A stretch of 64,000 bases of DNA from Biomaibacter acetigenes (GCF_003691585.1 NZ_CP033169.1:1550001-1614000), one strand, 5' to 3'; numbered from the stretch's first letter, positions 1 through 9,351 are shown. Program-made: numbers and translations. The notes: generated by a model from the sequence alone, not told the origin.

Positions 1-219
1 GTTGCTGTTTTGTTTAAAGAAAAAGAGGAGCAGTCGGTAAAGGTTGGTTTTAGATCCAACGAATGGGTGGATGTCAGTAAAATAGCCGAGGAATTTGGTG
101 GGGGCGGTCATCTGAGGGCATCGGGATGCACTTTAGAGGTACCTCTTGATGAAGCCCGGGACCGGGTTTTAAACTCCGTAAAAAAATATTTAGCGGGGGA
201 AAGAGCTTGGATGGAATAA
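1..219 (+). CDS. nrnA: NrnA-type DHH/DHHA1 phosphoesterase, C-terminal end (partial)
   Basis: The reading frame is open to the left edge, so only the last 72 residues are present. They carry the DHHA1 motif GGGGHLRASG that ends bifunctional oligoribonuclease/PAP phosphatase NrnA proteins, which degrade nano-RNA and dephosphorylate pAp. The gene overlaps the start of truB by 13 bases. In many Firmicutes this gene sits just before truB and ribF, which supports the call. The catalytic DHH domain lies outside the window and cannot be checked. Confidence 0.85.
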   Translation, partial: VAVLFKEKEEQSVKVGFRSNEWVDVSKIAEEFGGGGHLRASGCTLEVPLDEARDRVLNSVKKYLAGERAWME

Positions 220-1088
220 TAAATGTCTTAAAGCCGCCAGGTATGACTTCCCATGATGTGGTAGCTTATTTACGAAGACTTTTTCAAATTAAGAAAATCG
301 GCCACGGGGGGACTCTGGATCCGGCAGCGGCAGGGGTGCTTCCTTTATTTATTGGCAGAGCTACTAAAGCCATTGAATTTTTTAGCGAGACCGATAAGGA
401 ATATGTGGCTGAAATGGTACTGGGAATTACCACCGATACCGGAGACTCCGAAGGAAATATTCTGAGCACACGGCAAGTAAATGTTGATATTGACAGGATA
501 AATCATGTTTTCACGAAATTCGTGGGCAAAATAGAACAGATACCCCCGATGTATTCTGCTGTACATTATCATGGTAAAAAGCTGTATGAACTGGCCCGGC
601 ATGGTATGACGGTTGAAAGAAAACCCAGGACCGTGGAAATCAAATCTCTCGAGCTTATTTATTTTAAAGACAATATTGTAACTTTTAGGACTACCTGTTC
701 GAAAGGGACATATATAAGGACTTTATGTGAAGATATTGGCCAACATTTAGAGTGCGGAGCGTTTCTTTCATGTCTCGTCAGGACTAGAGCGGGATTGTTT
801 TATATAGATAAATCTTATACCATAGAAGAAATTCAGCAAAATGTGTCCAATAATGCTATGGATAAAATGATAATTCCCATTGACGAAGGCATGGCTCACC
901 TGCCCGCCATTGAGCTCCCGGCGATGGAAAAGAATAATTTTTCCAGGGGCAGAGTCTTATATTATGATTTTGACCATGAGTTAAATGGTTTTATAAGAGT
1001 ATATTCCGGCGGAATATTTATCGGAATAGCAAAGGTTGAGATACAAAATCAGAAAAGCTGTATACGCCTTGTAAAAACTTTTTTTTAG
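207..1088 (+). CDS. truB: tRNA pseudouridine(55) synthase TruB
   Basis: This 293-residue protein has the family length and the N-terminal pattern NVLKPPGMTSHDVV. The catalytic motif GTLDP follows, with the nucleophile at Asp38. The motif reads GHGGTLDP, where many homologues have GHTGTLDP. The enzyme makes pseudouridine-55 in the T-loop of tRNAs. The start is TTG at 207, inside the end of the preceding DHH gene, so translation is probably coupled. ribF follows after 13 bases, the usual Firmicute arrangement. Confidence 0.95.
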   Translation: MDGIINVLKPPGMTSHDVVAYLRRLFQIKKIGHGGTLDPAAAGVLPLFIGRATKAIEFFSETDKEYVAEMVLGITTDTGDSEGNILSTRQVNVDIDRINHVFTKFVGKIEQIPPMYSAVHYHGKKLYELARHGMTVERKPRTVEIKSLELIYFKDNIVTFRTTCSKGTYIRTLCEDIGQHLECGAFLSCLVRTRAGLFYIDKSYTIEEIQQNVSNNAMDKMIIPIDEGMAHLPAIELPAMEKNNFSRGRVLYYDFDHELNGFIRVYSGGIFIGIAKVEIQNQKSCIRLVKTFF

Positions 1089-1101
1089 GATAGGGGAAAA
1101 T

Positions 1102-2022
1102 ATGAAAATATACCGAGAACTGCTGACTATTAATTTATCCGGCCCCACGGCTTGCGGTTTGGGGAATTTTGACGGCGTACATCTGGGCCATCAAAGATTG
1201 ATAAAGGAACTATTAAAACAGGCAAGGATAAAAAGTCTGGAGTCCACCATACTGACCTTTGAACCACACCCTTCGAAGATTTTAAATCCTGATAAAGCTG
1301 ATCCCCTTATAATGACTCTTAAACAAAAAGAAAATGTCATTAAATCATTTGGCATCAATAATCTCATTCTTACCCCATTTACACGGGATTTTTCAAAGAT
1401 CGACTATAAAGATTTCATATACGATATCCTGATAAAAAAATGTCAGGCTAAAACGATTGTCGTAGGGTTCGACTATAGATTTGGAAACGGGGGTGCAGGC
1501 ACCGCACATATTTTGAAGGAGATTTGCGCTAAAGAAGGAATCGAGACCATAATCATACCTCCCGTTACTTATGAGGGAAAAATCGTAAGCAGCACCCTCA
1601 TAAGGTCTTTAATCAAGGAGGGCGATGTAAAAAAGGCCGGGGAATTTATGGCAAGGCCTTTTAGCATAGATGGCATTGTAGTATATGGTGATGCATTGGG
1701 AAGAAAACTGGGATTCCCCACGGCAAATATGTCTTATTCGCCGGATATAATACTGCCGGCAAAAGGAGTGTATGCTGTGAGGGTTGTATGGCAGGGCAGT
1801 ATATTAAAAGGTGTCGCAAATATAGGCACAAAACCAACTTTTAATAAAAATCAAACCACATTAGAGGTGCATATTTTTAATTTTAATAAACAGATATATG
1901 GAGAAACACTGGAAGTCATATTTGTGGAAAAAATACGCGATGAAATAAAATTTGACAGTGTTTCGGAGTTAATAAATCAGGTGAGGAAAGACTTCGCCAG
2001 GGCGAAAAATATTCTGGGTTGA
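1102..2022 (+). CDS. ribF: bifunctional riboflavin kinase / FAD synthetase
   Basis: This 306-residue protein has the two expected domains. The N-terminal FMN adenylyltransferase carries the HxGH-type nucleotidyltransferase motif GNFDGVHLGHQ near residues 22-32. The C-terminal riboflavin kinase (about residues 185-305) includes GRKLGFPTANM. The protein phosphorylates riboflavin to FMN and adenylates FMN to FAD. It starts at ATG after a short GGGGAA SD and lies directly behind truB, as in Bacillus. No defect was seen. Confidence 0.96.
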   Translation: MKIYRELLTINLSGPTACGLGNFDGVHLGHQRLIKELLKQARIKSLESTILTFEPHPSKILNPDKADPLIMTLKQKENVIKSFGINNLILTPFTRDFSKIDYKDFIYDILIKKCQAKTIVVGFDYRFGNGGAGTAHILKEICAKEGIETIIIPPVTYEGKIVSSTLIRSLIKEGDVKKAGEFMARPFSIDGIVVYGDALGRKLGFPTANMSYSPDIILPAKGVYAVRVVWQGSILKGVANIGTKPTFNKNQTTLEVHIFNFNKQIYGETLEVIFVEKIRDEIKFDSVSELINQVRKDFARAKNILG

Positions 2023-2037
2023 ATTGTTGTTATTAAA

Positions 2038-2066
2038 TTTACTTTTTATTTGAGATGTGATAAAAT
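2038..2066 (+). promoter_or_regulatory. SigA-type promoter of rpsO
   Basis: A -35 box TTTACT (2038-2043) and a -10 box TAAAAT (2061-2066) are separated by exactly 17 bases, just after the ribF stop. It would give rpsO and pnp their own transcript. Confidence 0.6.
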
Positions 2067-2077
2067 CTATAATGAAC

Positions 2078-2160
2078 ATGAACCCTTGTCCGGTTCATCG
2101 AGTTCTCCGGCGATTTACTGGGCAATTGGGGATTTAGAAGAAAAAGGAGGTGACTGCAGA
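2078..2160 (+). promoter_or_regulatory. rpsO 5' leader, possible S15-binding RNA
   Basis: The transcript leader begins with a 7-bp stem, ATGAACC (2078-2084) with GGTTCAT (2092-2098), and a 7-nt loop. A GC-richer stretch reaching the rpsO SD (AAAGGAGGTG, about 2144-2153) follows. S15 is known to repress its own message through leader structures in several bacteria. Autoregulation here is an inference from position and structure only. Confidence 0.4.
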
Positions 2161-2430
2161 ATGGCTTTGGTCAAGGAAGCCAAAAAGGCTATAATTGATA
2201 AATTTAAAACCCATGAGAACGATACCGGTTCTCCGGAAGTGCAAATTGCGATGTTGACAGAGAGAATTAACCAGTTGACAGAACATTTGCAGCAGCATAA
2301 GAAAGATCATCATTCTAGAAGAGGTTTGCTCCAAATGGTTGGCAAACGGCGCTCGTTGTTGAACTATCTCAGAGATAGCGATATTGAGCGATACAGAAAG
2401 CTGGTAGAAAAACTGGATCTTAGAAAATAA
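2161..2430 (+). CDS. rpsO: 30S ribosomal protein S15
   Basis: The 89-residue protein has the exact S15 family length. It contains the conserved block [15 protein letters not shown] and the 16S-binding segment [19 protein letters not shown]. The ATG at 2161 is chosen because a strong AAAGGAGGTG SD sits at the right distance. The open frame reaches further upstream, but those residues do not resemble S15 and run through the leader. S15 binds the central domain of 16S rRNA early in 30S assembly. pnp follows, as in most bacteria. Confidence 0.98.
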   Translation: MALVKEAKKAIIDKFKTHENDTGSPEVQIAMLTERINQLTEHLQQHKKDHHSRRGLLQMVGKRRSLLNYLRDSDIERYRKLVEKLDLRK

Positions 2431-2455
2431 AAGCGGGGTTATTCCCGCTTAAATT
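2431..2455 (+). terminator. hairpin between rpsO and pnp
   Basis: A perfect 7-bp stem AAGCGGG/CCCGCTT (2431-2437 and 2444-2450) has a 6-nt loop and starts right after the rpsO stop codon. It is followed only by AAATTTATTT, so termination is probably partial. It may also act as an RNA processing site. Confidence 0.65.
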
Positions 2456-2534
2456 TATTTGTAGCAAAAAGAAGGAAATAATAATCTTAATGTAGAATAG
2501 AATTTTGTATTTTATATAAAGGAGGAGTGAGTTC

Positions 2535-4637
2535 TTGGAACAATTTACAACAGAAGTAGCCGGCCGGAAGCTGACAGTTGAGACCGGCAAGTTAGCCCAG
2601 CAGGCTAATGGATCAGTTCTAATCAGGTATGGTGATACTGTAGTACTGGTAACAGCTACTGCTTCCAAAAAGCCCAGAGAAGGGGTGGACTTTCTGCCTT
2701 TAACTGTAGATTATGAAGAAAGGCTTTATGCTGTGGGAAAGATACCCGGAGGTTTTATAAAAAGGGAAGGAAAACCCAGCGAAAAAGCTATTTTATCTGC
2801 GCGGGTTATAGACAGGCCTTTAAGACCGCTTTTCCCTAAAGGCTTCAGAAATGATGTGCAGATAATTGCCACAATTTTATCGGTAGACCAGGATAATACC
2901 CCGGACATATTAGCCATAAACGGAGCATCATTGGCTTTATGCATATCGGATATACCTTTTGAAGGACCGGTGGGGGCGGTTTCCGTAGGTATGGTTGATG
3001 GAAAATATGTGATAAATCCCACCGTTGCCGAAGCGGAAAAAAGCCGTTTGAGATTGGTGGTGGCAGGGACAAAAGATGCGGTTCTCATGGTGGAAGCAGG
3101 AGCCGATGAAGTGACGGAAGAGGAAATGTTAAAAGCCATTTTGTTCGGGCATGAAGAAATTAAGAAGCTAGTAGAATTTCAGGAAGAAATAGTGGGCAAA
3201 ATTGGAAACCCCAAAATGGAATTTCTAATTGAAGAAATTGATGAAAATCTGAAAAAGGATGTAAGGGAATATGCTACAGCAGAAATTCTCAAAGCCATTA
3301 GGATTTATGACAAGCAGGAACGTGAGGCTTATATCGATAAGATAAACGAAGACACTCTGCTGCATTTCCAGGAAATTTATCCGGAAAAAGAAAAGGAAAT
3401 TGCTGATGTTTTATATGATATATTAAAAGAAGAAGTCAGAAAAATGATAACCTATGAAGGCATCAGGCCTGATGGCAGAACAAGCACTGAGATAAGACCC
3501 ATATCGTGCGAAGTTGGAGTCCTTCCCAGAACCCATGGCTCAGGGCTTTTTACCCGTGGCCAAACCCAGGTGCTTACAGTGGCCACTCTTGGAGCGCTGG
3601 GGGATGTACAGATACTGGATGGCCTGGGTATTGAAGAGTCAAAAAGGTATATGCACCACTATAATTTTCCACCTTACAGTACAGGGGAGACCAGGGTTCT
3701 TAGAGGGCCCGGGCGCAGGGAAATCGGTCATGGAGCACTGGCAGAAAGAGCTCTTGAGCCCATGATTCCATCGGAAGAAGAATTTCCGTATACCATCAGG
3801 CTGGTTTCCGAAGTCATGAGTTCCAATGGTTCTACTTCTATGGCCAGTGTTTGCGGGTCTACCCTGGCTTTGATGGATGCAGGGGTACCTATAAAAGCAC
3901 CTGTAGCTGGAGTCGCTATGGGTTTGATAAAACATGACGATAGGATAACCATTTTAACCGACATCCAGGGTATGGAAGACTTTCTGGGAGACATGGATTT
4001 CAAAGTTGCTGGTACCACCCAAGGAATTACGGCCATTCAAATGGATATAAAAATAAAAGGTATTGATGAGGAGATCCTTAAACGAGCGCTGCAGCAGGCT
4101 CGGGCAGGACGCCTGTTCATCATGGATAAAATGCTTGCTGTAATAAAAGAACCAAGAAAAGAACTCTCGCCTTATGCTCCCAGGATATATACAATGATGA
4201 TCGATCCTGACAAGATCAGAGAAGTTATCGGCCCTGGAGGCAAGACCATAAATAAAATCATTGCTGAGACCGGTGCGAAGATTGATATTGAAGACGACGG
4301 AAGGATTTATATAGCTACACCGGATGAATATGCCGGTAAAAAAGCGATGGATATTATAAATAGACTGACTCAGGATGTGGAAGTAGGAAAAATATATATA
4401 GGCAAGGTTCTGAGGATAACTAATTTCGGAGCTTTTGCCGAGATATTGCCGGGCAAGGAAGGCTTGATTCACATTTCCAAGCTGTCAAAAGAACGGGTCA
4501 AGCGCGTGGAAGATGTGGTAAAAGTCGGAGATGAAATTCTGGTAAAGGTAACAGATATTGACAAGCAAGGCCGAATAAACCTTTCCCATAAAGATGCATT
4601 GAGTAATGTTCAAACAAAGAATCACTCGGAAGCATAA
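2535..4637 (+). CDS. pnp: polyribonucleotide nucleotidyltransferase (PNPase)
   Basis: This 700-residue phosphorolytic 3'-5' exoribonuclease has two RNase PH-like domains. A KH domain with [13 protein letters not shown] lies near residues 555-610, and a C-terminal S1 domain near 615-690 includes [17 protein letters not shown]. The start is TTG at 2535 behind a GGAGGAGTGA SD. The family length is normal. It degrades mRNA with phosphate and works alongside RNase Y and RNase J, both encoded further right. A strong terminator overlaps its stop codon. Confidence 0.98.
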   Translation: MEQFTTEVAGRKLTVETGKLAQQANGSVLIRYGDTVVLVTATASKKPREGVDFLPLTVDYEERLYAVGKIPGGFIKREGKPSEKAILSARVIDRPLRPLFPKGFRNDVQIIATILSVDQDNTPDILAINGASLALCISDIPFEGPVGAVSVGMVDGKYVINPTVAEAEKSRLRLVVAGTKDAVLMVEAGADEVTEEEMLKAILFGHEEIKKLVEFQEEIVGKIGNPKMEFLIEEIDENLKKDVREYATAEILKAIRIYDKQEREAYIDKINEDTLLHFQEIYPEKEKEIADVLYDILKEEVRKMITYEGIRPDGRTSTEIRPISCEVGVLPRTHGSGLFTRGQTQVLTVATLGALGDVQILDGLGIEESKRYMHHYNFPPYSTGETRVLRGPGRREIGHGALAERALEPMIPSEEEFPYTIRLVSEVMSSNGSTSMASVCGSTLALMDAGVPIKAPVAGVAMGLIKHDDRITILTDIQGMEDFLGDMDFKVAGTTQGITAIQMDIKIKGIDEEILKRALQQARAGRLFIMDKMLAVIKEPRKELSPYAPRIYTMMIDPDKIREVIGPGGKTINKIIAETGAKIDIEDDGRIYIATPDEYAGKKAMDIINRLTQDVEVGKIYIGKVLRITNFGAFAEILPGKEGLIHISKLSKERVKRVEDVVKVGDEILVKVTDIDKQGRINLSHKDALSNVQTKNHSEA

Positions 4638-4665
4638 ACCGAATTAAATCGGTTTATGTTTTTTT
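4633..4665 (+). terminator. Rho-independent terminator after pnp
   Basis: A 10-bp perfect stem (4633-4642 with 4649-4658) and the loop ATTAAA are followed by seven T residues. The stem overlaps the pnp stop codon TAA at 4635-4637. Confidence 0.9.
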
Positions 4666-4730
4666 ATATCATAAATTTCGCCTGGAAAAATAAAATTTTA
4701 TTAAGAAATAAAAAAAGGCAGGCGAGGCAT

Positions 4731-5447
4731 ATGGGATTTTATACTTTTAAATTGTCTAAAAAGTATATGGGTCTTTTTGCGATTTTTATTTTTGTTGCTG
4801 TTTGGGCTATGTTGAAAACATCTACCCTAAAAGACATAGAAACTTTTTCAAAAACCAGGCCTATTTATGAGGGAGGAAGTGATAAAAAAGCTATAGCCTT
4901 TACATGTAACGTAGCATGGGGTAATGAATTTCTTCCACCACTCTTGCAAGTTTTTGAAGAAAAGAATGTGAAAATAACTTTTTTTGTCGAAGGGCGGTGG
5001 GCTGAAAAAAATTCCGAATTACTGCGCCTAATAGCAGAAAAAGGACATGAAATAGGTAATCATGGATACAGCCATGCTCACCATTCCATGCTATCTCTTG
5101 AACAGAATATAAATGAAATAAAAGACGCTGAAAAAGTACTTGAAAAAATTACAGGCAAGAAACCGGTGCTTTTCGCACCACCCTATGGCGAATTTTCTGA
5201 ACTCACCATAAAAGCCGCCGAATCTTTGAATTACAGGCTTATCATGTGGTCTATCGATACAATTGACTGGAAAAAGCCGGGGGTAGATTATATAGTGAAT
5301 AAGGTCTTAAAAAATGCAGGCAATGGCAAGATTGTTTTAATGCATCCCACAGAGGATACAGTAAAGGCCATGCCTGTAATTATTAAAAATTTAAAAAAAC
5401 AGGGGTATAAAATAACAACTGTCAGTGACTTGTTATCCGAAGAATAA
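4731..5447 (+). CDS. ylxY: YlxY-type polysaccharide deacetylase-like protein
   Basis: The protein has 238 residues from the ATG at 4731, which follows a GGCGAGG SD. An N-terminal membrane segment (GLFAIFIFVAVWAML) is followed by a NodB fold. The second metal motif, GNHGYSH with both histidines, and the later APPYGEFS and IDTIDWKKPG motifs are present. The first motif, normally carrying Asp-Asp, reads FTCNVAWGNE, so the catalytic aspartates are absent. A similar NVAWGNE block is recalled for B. subtilis YlxY, which also sits directly after pnp. Enzymatic activity is therefore doubtful; a cell-wall or spore role is inferred from the family. Confidence 0.85.
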   Translation: MGFYTFKLSKKYMGLFAIFIFVAVWAMLKTSTLKDIETFSKTRPIYEGGSDKKAIAFTCNVAWGNEFLPPLLQVFEEKNVKITFFVEGRWAEKNSELLRLIAEKGHEIGNHGYSHAHHSMLSLEQNINEIKDAEKVLEKITGKKPVLFAPPYGEFSELTIKAAESLNYRLIMWSIDTIDWKKPGVDYIVNKVLKNAGNGKIVLMHPTEDTVKAMPVIIKNLKKQGYKITTVSDLLSEE

Positions 5448-5455
5448 TTTTTAAG

Positions 5456-5484
5456 TTGAAATAATGCTTTATTTCATGTATACT
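5456..5484 (+). promoter_or_regulatory. SigA-type promoter of the alr-like/dut genes
   Basis: TTGAAA (5456-5461) and TATACT (5479-5484) have a 17-base spacer, located 38 bases before the alr-like start. Confidence 0.75.
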
Positions 5485-5521
5485 TTATTTAAAATAATAA
5501 TAGATTGGAAAGGTATTGTAC

Positions 5522-6727
5522 ATGGAAAACCTCACATCTTGGGTTGATGTTGATCTGGATGTATTATCAAATAATATTAAAATCATAAAGGATTTCATCG
5601 GTGAAACAAAGATGCTGGCGGTTGTTAAAGCCGATGCTTATGGACACGGGATTGTCCCAGTGGCATTGACTGCCATCGAAAGCGGTGCCGATTTTATCGG
5701 GGTTTCGGGCCTGGATGAAGGCATACTTTTAAGGAAAAGCGGCATCGAGGCCCCAATTTTAGTTTTTAATACAATATTACCCGAACAGGCAGAAAAGATC
5801 ATCCAATTTGACCTTACTGCCACCGTTTGTTCCCTTGATGTGGTACAAGCCCTTCACGAGGCGGCCAAACGGTTAAACATAAAGACACGCATTCATATAA
5901 AGGTGGATACGGGCTTTGGCAGATTCGGAATATTGCCTGAGCATACGCTGAAATTTGTTAAAATAATAAATTCCGATTTTAGAGCGGTAGATATTGAGGG
6001 AATATATACCCATTTCTCAACTGCTTCTTCTGCAGCTATTACCCGAAATCAATTCGAAAAATTCCAATCCGTAACAAACAAAATCCGGGAATCAGGATTT
6101 AATATACCTTTAAGACATGCGTGTAACAGTATTGCCACTATAAAGTATCCGGAAATGCACCTCGATATGGTGCGTGTGGGTAACTTGATGTATGGTCTTT
6201 GCCCGGTGGGCAATCTGAATATAAAAAAAACGGCAAAAGTTTTTTCCAGGATCATATTTATAAAAAAACTGCCAAGAGGCCATAATGTAGGTTATGGTAA
6301 TAAATACACAACAAAAAGACCTACGACGGTGGCGGTAATACCTTTTGGGTATTATGATGGTCTTGAACTTTTGGTACCGCAACCCAACGGTGTTCTGGAT
6401 GGATTAAAGAGCTTCCTAAAGCAGGTGTTGCTTGGTTTTGGAATATCAAGACAGGATAGGAAAGTAAGGATCAAGGGCCGAACCTTTAACATTATAGGTA
6501 AAATAGGTATGCAAAATTGCATGGTTGATGTGACTGACCTGAAAGATGACATATTTATAGGAGAACAGGTTGAACTATCCACCCGTAAGGTAAATCTTTG
6601 CTATAACCTACCAAGAGTATATCACAGGGAAGATGAAATATTTGTGGACTTGAGGCAGCGGACGGTAAAATTTGATACAGGAAACCACTACCATTATGAA
6701 AGAGGGAGCGAGCAGTTCATTGGATGA
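5522..6727 (+). CDS. alanine racemase-like fold-type III PLP enzyme
   Basis: The protein has 401 residues. The ATG at 5522 lies 8 bases after a GGAAAGGT SD; the TTG at 5516 would be too close to it. The PLP lysine is in [10 protein letters not shown] (Lys36) and the second catalytic tyrosine in VGYGNKY (near residue 257). GYYDG corresponds to GYADG. Two departures from typical alanine racemases are visible. An extra segment of about 25 residues follows [10 protein letters not shown], and the conserved CMDQ motif reads GMQN. It interconverts L- and D-alanine if canonical, but a different amino-acid substrate is possible. dut overlaps its 3' end by 8 bases. Confidence 0.8.
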   Translation: MENLTSWVDVDLDVLSNNIKIIKDFIGETKMLAVVKADAYGHGIVPVALTAIESGADFIGVSGLDEGILLRKSGIEAPILVFNTILPEQAEKIIQFDLTATVCSLDVVQALHEAAKRLNIKTRIHIKVDTGFGRFGILPEHTLKFVKIINSDFRAVDIEGIYTHFSTASSAAITRNQFEKFQSVTNKIRESGFNIPLRHACNSIATIKYPEMHLDMVRVGNLMYGLCPVGNLNIKKTAKVFSRIIFIKKLPRGHNVGYGNKYTTKRPTTVAVIPFGYYDGLELLVPQPNGVLDGLKSFLKQVLLGFGISRQDRKVRIKGRTFNIIGKIGMQNCMVDVTDLKDDIFIGEQVELSTRKVNLCYNLPRVYHREDEIFVDLRQRTVKFDTGNHYHYERGSEQFIG

Positions 6728-7169
6728 AATACAAGTAGCAGTAACCAGGGTTGAAGGGGCTGAGGATATTCCTCTTCCTAAATATATGACCCACCAGGCT
6801 GCAGGAATGGATCTTGCGGCTAATATTTTTGAAGAAGTTTATATTGAACCCGGTGAATATAAAATAATTCCGTGTGGTATAAAAATTGAACTTCCTCCCG
6901 GATACGAGGCACAGGTCCGGCCGCGGAGCGGGCTAGCGGCAAAATATGGGGTAACTTTACTAAACAGTCCGGGGACCATTGACTCCGATTACCGGGGAGA
7001 AATAAAGGTAATCCTTATAAATCTCGGGAAACAAAGATTCTCATTAAAGAGAGGTGACAGGATAGCTCAACTGGTCATATCCGGTGTTGTAAGAGCCCAT
7101 CTCTATGAAAAAGATAAGTTGGATGAAACCCAGCGGGGAGATGGAGGATTTGGACACACCGGTGTATAG
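6720..7169 (+). CDS. dut: dUTP diphosphatase
   Basis: From TTG at 6720 the protein has 149 residues, the normal size for trimeric dUTPase. All five motifs can be read, including [41 protein letters not shown] and GDGGFGHTG. It hydrolyses dUTP to dUMP and pyrophosphate and so limits uracil entry into DNA; a uracil-DNA glycosylase is encoded at 44.6 kb. AGAGGGAG at 6701-6708 is the SD. An in-frame ATG at 6696 is possible but would add eight residues not typical of the family. Confidence 0.94.
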   Translation: MDEIQVAVTRVEGAEDIPLPKYMTHQAAGMDLAANIFEEVYIEPGEYKIIPCGIKIELPPGYEAQVRPRSGLAAKYGVTLLNSPGTIDSDYRGEIKVILINLGKQRFSLKRGDRIAQLVISGVVRAHLYEKDKLDETQRGDGGFGHTGV

Positions 7170-7175
7170 TTTGCA

Positions 7176-7219
7176 TTTTATTACCTCTTGTTTCATAAAA
7201 TATATGGGAGGTAATAAAA
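7176..7219 (+). promoter_or_regulatory. 12-bp perfect inverted repeat enclosing the ymxH ribosome binding site
   Basis: TTTTATTACCTC (7176-7187) and GAGGTAATAAAA (7208-7219) are perfectly complementary, with 20 bases between. The right arm contains the SD (GGAGG, 7207-7211) and ends at the base before the ymxH ATG. In a transcript read through from dut this would hide the SD. In DNA it could equally be an operator. Confidence 0.65.
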
Positions 7220-7486
7220 ATGAGATTGAGCGAATTGAGCGGGAAAGAAATTGTAAATCTTTATGACGGAGCACGTATGGGAATTATAGGAAATTCTGAC
7301 CTGGTTATTGATGAAAATAACGGCAAGATAATTTATTTATTGATACCCAATAAGAAGTCTCAATTCTTTCTTTTAGGTGAAAAAAATTATACAGAGGTTT
7401 CGTGGGATTCAATAAGAAAAATAGGCCCGGACATTGTTATTCTTGAAATGGATAGCCAGGGTTCAAGGAAAATGTGGAAACTTTAA
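7220..7486 (+). CDS. ymxH: YlmC/YmxH family PRC-barrel sporulation protein
   Basis: This 88-residue protein begins MRLSELSGKEIVNLYDGARMG, the signature of the YlmC/YmxH PRC-barrel family, with the later GDSDLVIDE-like segment read here as GNSDLVIDENNGKI. In Bacillus it lies in the same ylxY-to-rnjB interval. Its biochemical role is not established; a link to sporulation comes from family annotation. The SD is locked in a 12-bp inverted repeat, so its translation may be conditional. RNase J follows after 40 bases. Confidence 0.88.
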   Translation: MRLSELSGKEIVNLYDGARMGIIGNSDLVIDENNGKIIYLLIPNKKSQFFLLGEKNYTEVSWDSIRKIGPDIVILEMDSQGSRKMWKL

Positions 7487-7526
7487 ATGCAAAACATGAT
7501 TGTTTTACTTTGGAGGTGCTTTTTTA

Positions 7527-9194
7527 TTGTCAAAAAACGGACAAAAGCTTCAAATCATACCCCTTGGCGGTATGGGAGAAATAGGTAAAAACATGACGGT
7601 GATTCAATATGATAAAGAAATAATTGTTATAGATTCCGGATTGATGTTTCCGGAAGAAGAGATGCTGGGGATTGATGTGGTAATACCGGATATAACTTAT
7701 CTTATCGAAAATAAGGAAAATGTTAAAGGTATAGTCATAACTCACGGTCATGAAGACCATATAGGGGCACTGCCCTACGTGCTTCAGCAAATCAATGCGC
7801 CATTATATGGGACAAAATTAACGCTTGGTCTGGTGGATGGCAAGCTAAAAGAGACAAAATTCAAAAAAAGTGTTCCTATGAACATTGTGAAACCACCCGC
7901 GACGGTCCAAATAGGCAGCTTTACTGTGGATTTTATCAGAGTAAATCACAGCATTCCGGACGCCGTAGGGCTTGCAATTCATACTCCTGTTGGTGTTGTA
8001 TGCCATACGGGGGATTTTAAACTGGACCAGACCCCTGTAGACGGTCGGATAGCGGACCTTCACAAGTTTGCGGAGCTGGGGTCAAAGGGTGTGCTAGTGC
8101 TACTATCGGACAGCACCAATGCCGAGCGTGAAGGTTACACCATGTCAGAAAAAGTTGTGGGCACTACCATTGAGGAAATATTTCAAAAGGCAGCCGGGAG
8201 GATTATCGTAGCCACTTTTGCTTCCAATATACACAGGATACAGCAAATTTTAGATTCTGCCTATAAATTTAACAGAAAAGTGGCGGTGGTTGGCCGGAGT
8301 ATGGTAAATGTCGTCAACATCGCCCTTGATCTTGGATATCTTTCAATACCTAAAGGTCTTTTGATGGAACTGGACGAAATCGCCAGACTTCCCAAAGAGC
8401 GGGTGGTAATAATAACCACCGGCAGTCAGGGCGAGCCCATGTCTGCTCTGACTCGAATGGCCATGTCAGAGCACAAAAAAGTGGAAATTGTACCAGGAGA
8501 CACCGTGTTGATTTCGGCTACTCCCATCCCCGGAAATGAAAAATTTGTGGCCAGGACCATTGACCACCTTTTTAAGCAGGGCGCAAATGTCATATATGAG
8601 GCAATTTCAGGTGTTCATGTTTCTGGCCATGCCAGCCAGGAAGAGTTAAAACTAATGTTGAATCTTATAAGGCCGAAGTTTTTTGTTCCTGTCCATGGAG
8701 AATACAGGCATCTGATACATCATGCCCAGCTGGCAAAACAGATTGGTATTCCGGAAGAAAACATTTTTATTGCTGAAAACGGAAGAGTCCTGGAATTTTC
8801 CCAGGATTCCGGGAGAATGGCAGGGAGAGTTACCGCCGGTAAGGTCCTGGTGGATGGTCTGGGTGTTGGAGATGTGGGCAATATAGTACTAAGAGACCGC
8901 AAGCAACTTTCCCAGGATGGTATTTTAATCGTGGTGGTAACCATAGATAAAGAAACTGCCGAAGTGGTGGCTGGTCCTGATATTATCTCAAGAGGATTTG
9001 TATATGTCAGGGAATCTGAAGAATTAATGGATCAAGCCCGGGATAAAGTTAGACAGGCTCTAAAAAAATGCCAGGATGAAGATATAAGCGAGTGGTCTAC
9101 CATTAAGTCCCAGGTCAGAGATACATTGGGTAAATATCTTTTTGAACAAACCAGGAGGAGACCTATGATATTGCCGATTATTATGGAAGTATGA
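7527..9194 (+). CDS. rnj: ribonuclease J
   Basis: From TTG at 7527 (SD GGAGGTG at 7511-7517) the protein has 555 residues, typical for RNase J. The metallo-beta-lactamase motif HGHEDH lies near residues 73-78. HTGDFKLD, SDSTNAEREG (beta-CASP) and the HVSGHASQEEL block follow, and a C-terminal domain is present. RNase J is an endoribonuclease and 5'-3' exoribonuclease in mRNA turnover and rRNA maturation. Only one RNase J gene is in the window; J1 and J2 cannot be told apart by sequence alone, though position matches Bacillus rnjB. Confidence 0.95.
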   Translation: MSKNGQKLQIIPLGGMGEIGKNMTVIQYDKEIIVIDSGLMFPEEEMLGIDVVIPDITYLIENKENVKGIVITHGHEDHIGALPYVLQQINAPLYGTKLTLGLVDGKLKETKFKKSVPMNIVKPPATVQIGSFTVDFIRVNHSIPDAVGLAIHTPVGVVCHTGDFKLDQTPVDGRIADLHKFAELGSKGVLVLLSDSTNAEREGYTMSEKVVGTTIEEIFQKAAGRIIVATFASNIHRIQQILDSAYKFNRKVAVVGRSMVNVVNIALDLGYLSIPKGLLMELDEIARLPKERVVIITTGSQGEPMSALTRMAMSEHKKVEIVPGDTVLISATPIPGNEKFVARTIDHLFKQGANVIYEAISGVHVSGHASQEELKLMLNLIRPKFFVPVHGEYRHLIHHAQLAKQIGIPEENIFIAENGRVLEFSQDSGRMAGRVTAGKVLVDGLGVGDVGNIVLRDRKQLSQDGILIVVVTIDKETAEVVAGPDIISRGFVYVRESEELMDQARDKVRQALKKCQDEDISEWSTIKSQVRDTLGKYLFEQTRRRPMILPIIMEV

Positions 9195-9213
9195 CTATGT
9201 CATACTTTTTTTG
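9187..9213 (+). terminator. Rho-independent terminator after rnj
   Basis: A 9-bp stem AAGTATGAC/GTCATACTT (9187-9195 and 9199-9207) with a 3-nt loop is followed by a T run. The stop codon lies inside the stem. Confidence 0.88.
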
Positions 9214-9351
9214 TATATTTCGCTTAAAACTTCAAAGAATATAAAAGAAAACAATGGGAGCAACTCCTTAAACGTACCGTTCGGCTTTTGTTACACGCTG
9301 CGGTTTACTTTGAGGTTGTCCCACCTCTAGAAAGGATGAATAAATAAAAGA
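9214..9351 (+). other. leader region before tepA, unexplained
   Basis: This 138-base interval is GC-richer than a normal spacer in its second half. It holds short stems such as GGAG-CAA-CTCC (about 9255-9265) and GAGGT/ACCTC (about 9311-9326). No recognised riboswitch, tRNA or ORF was found. A structured 5' leader or remnant of another gene is possible. Confidence 0.35.

Noticed and set aside
2050-2160. N-terminal extension of S15
   Set aside because: The added 37 residues come from the leader RNA; the ATG at 2161 has a strong SD and gives the exact S15 length.
6672-6719. Longer N-terminus of dUTPase
   Set aside because: The extra residues do not match the family and the SD fits TTG at 6720 better.
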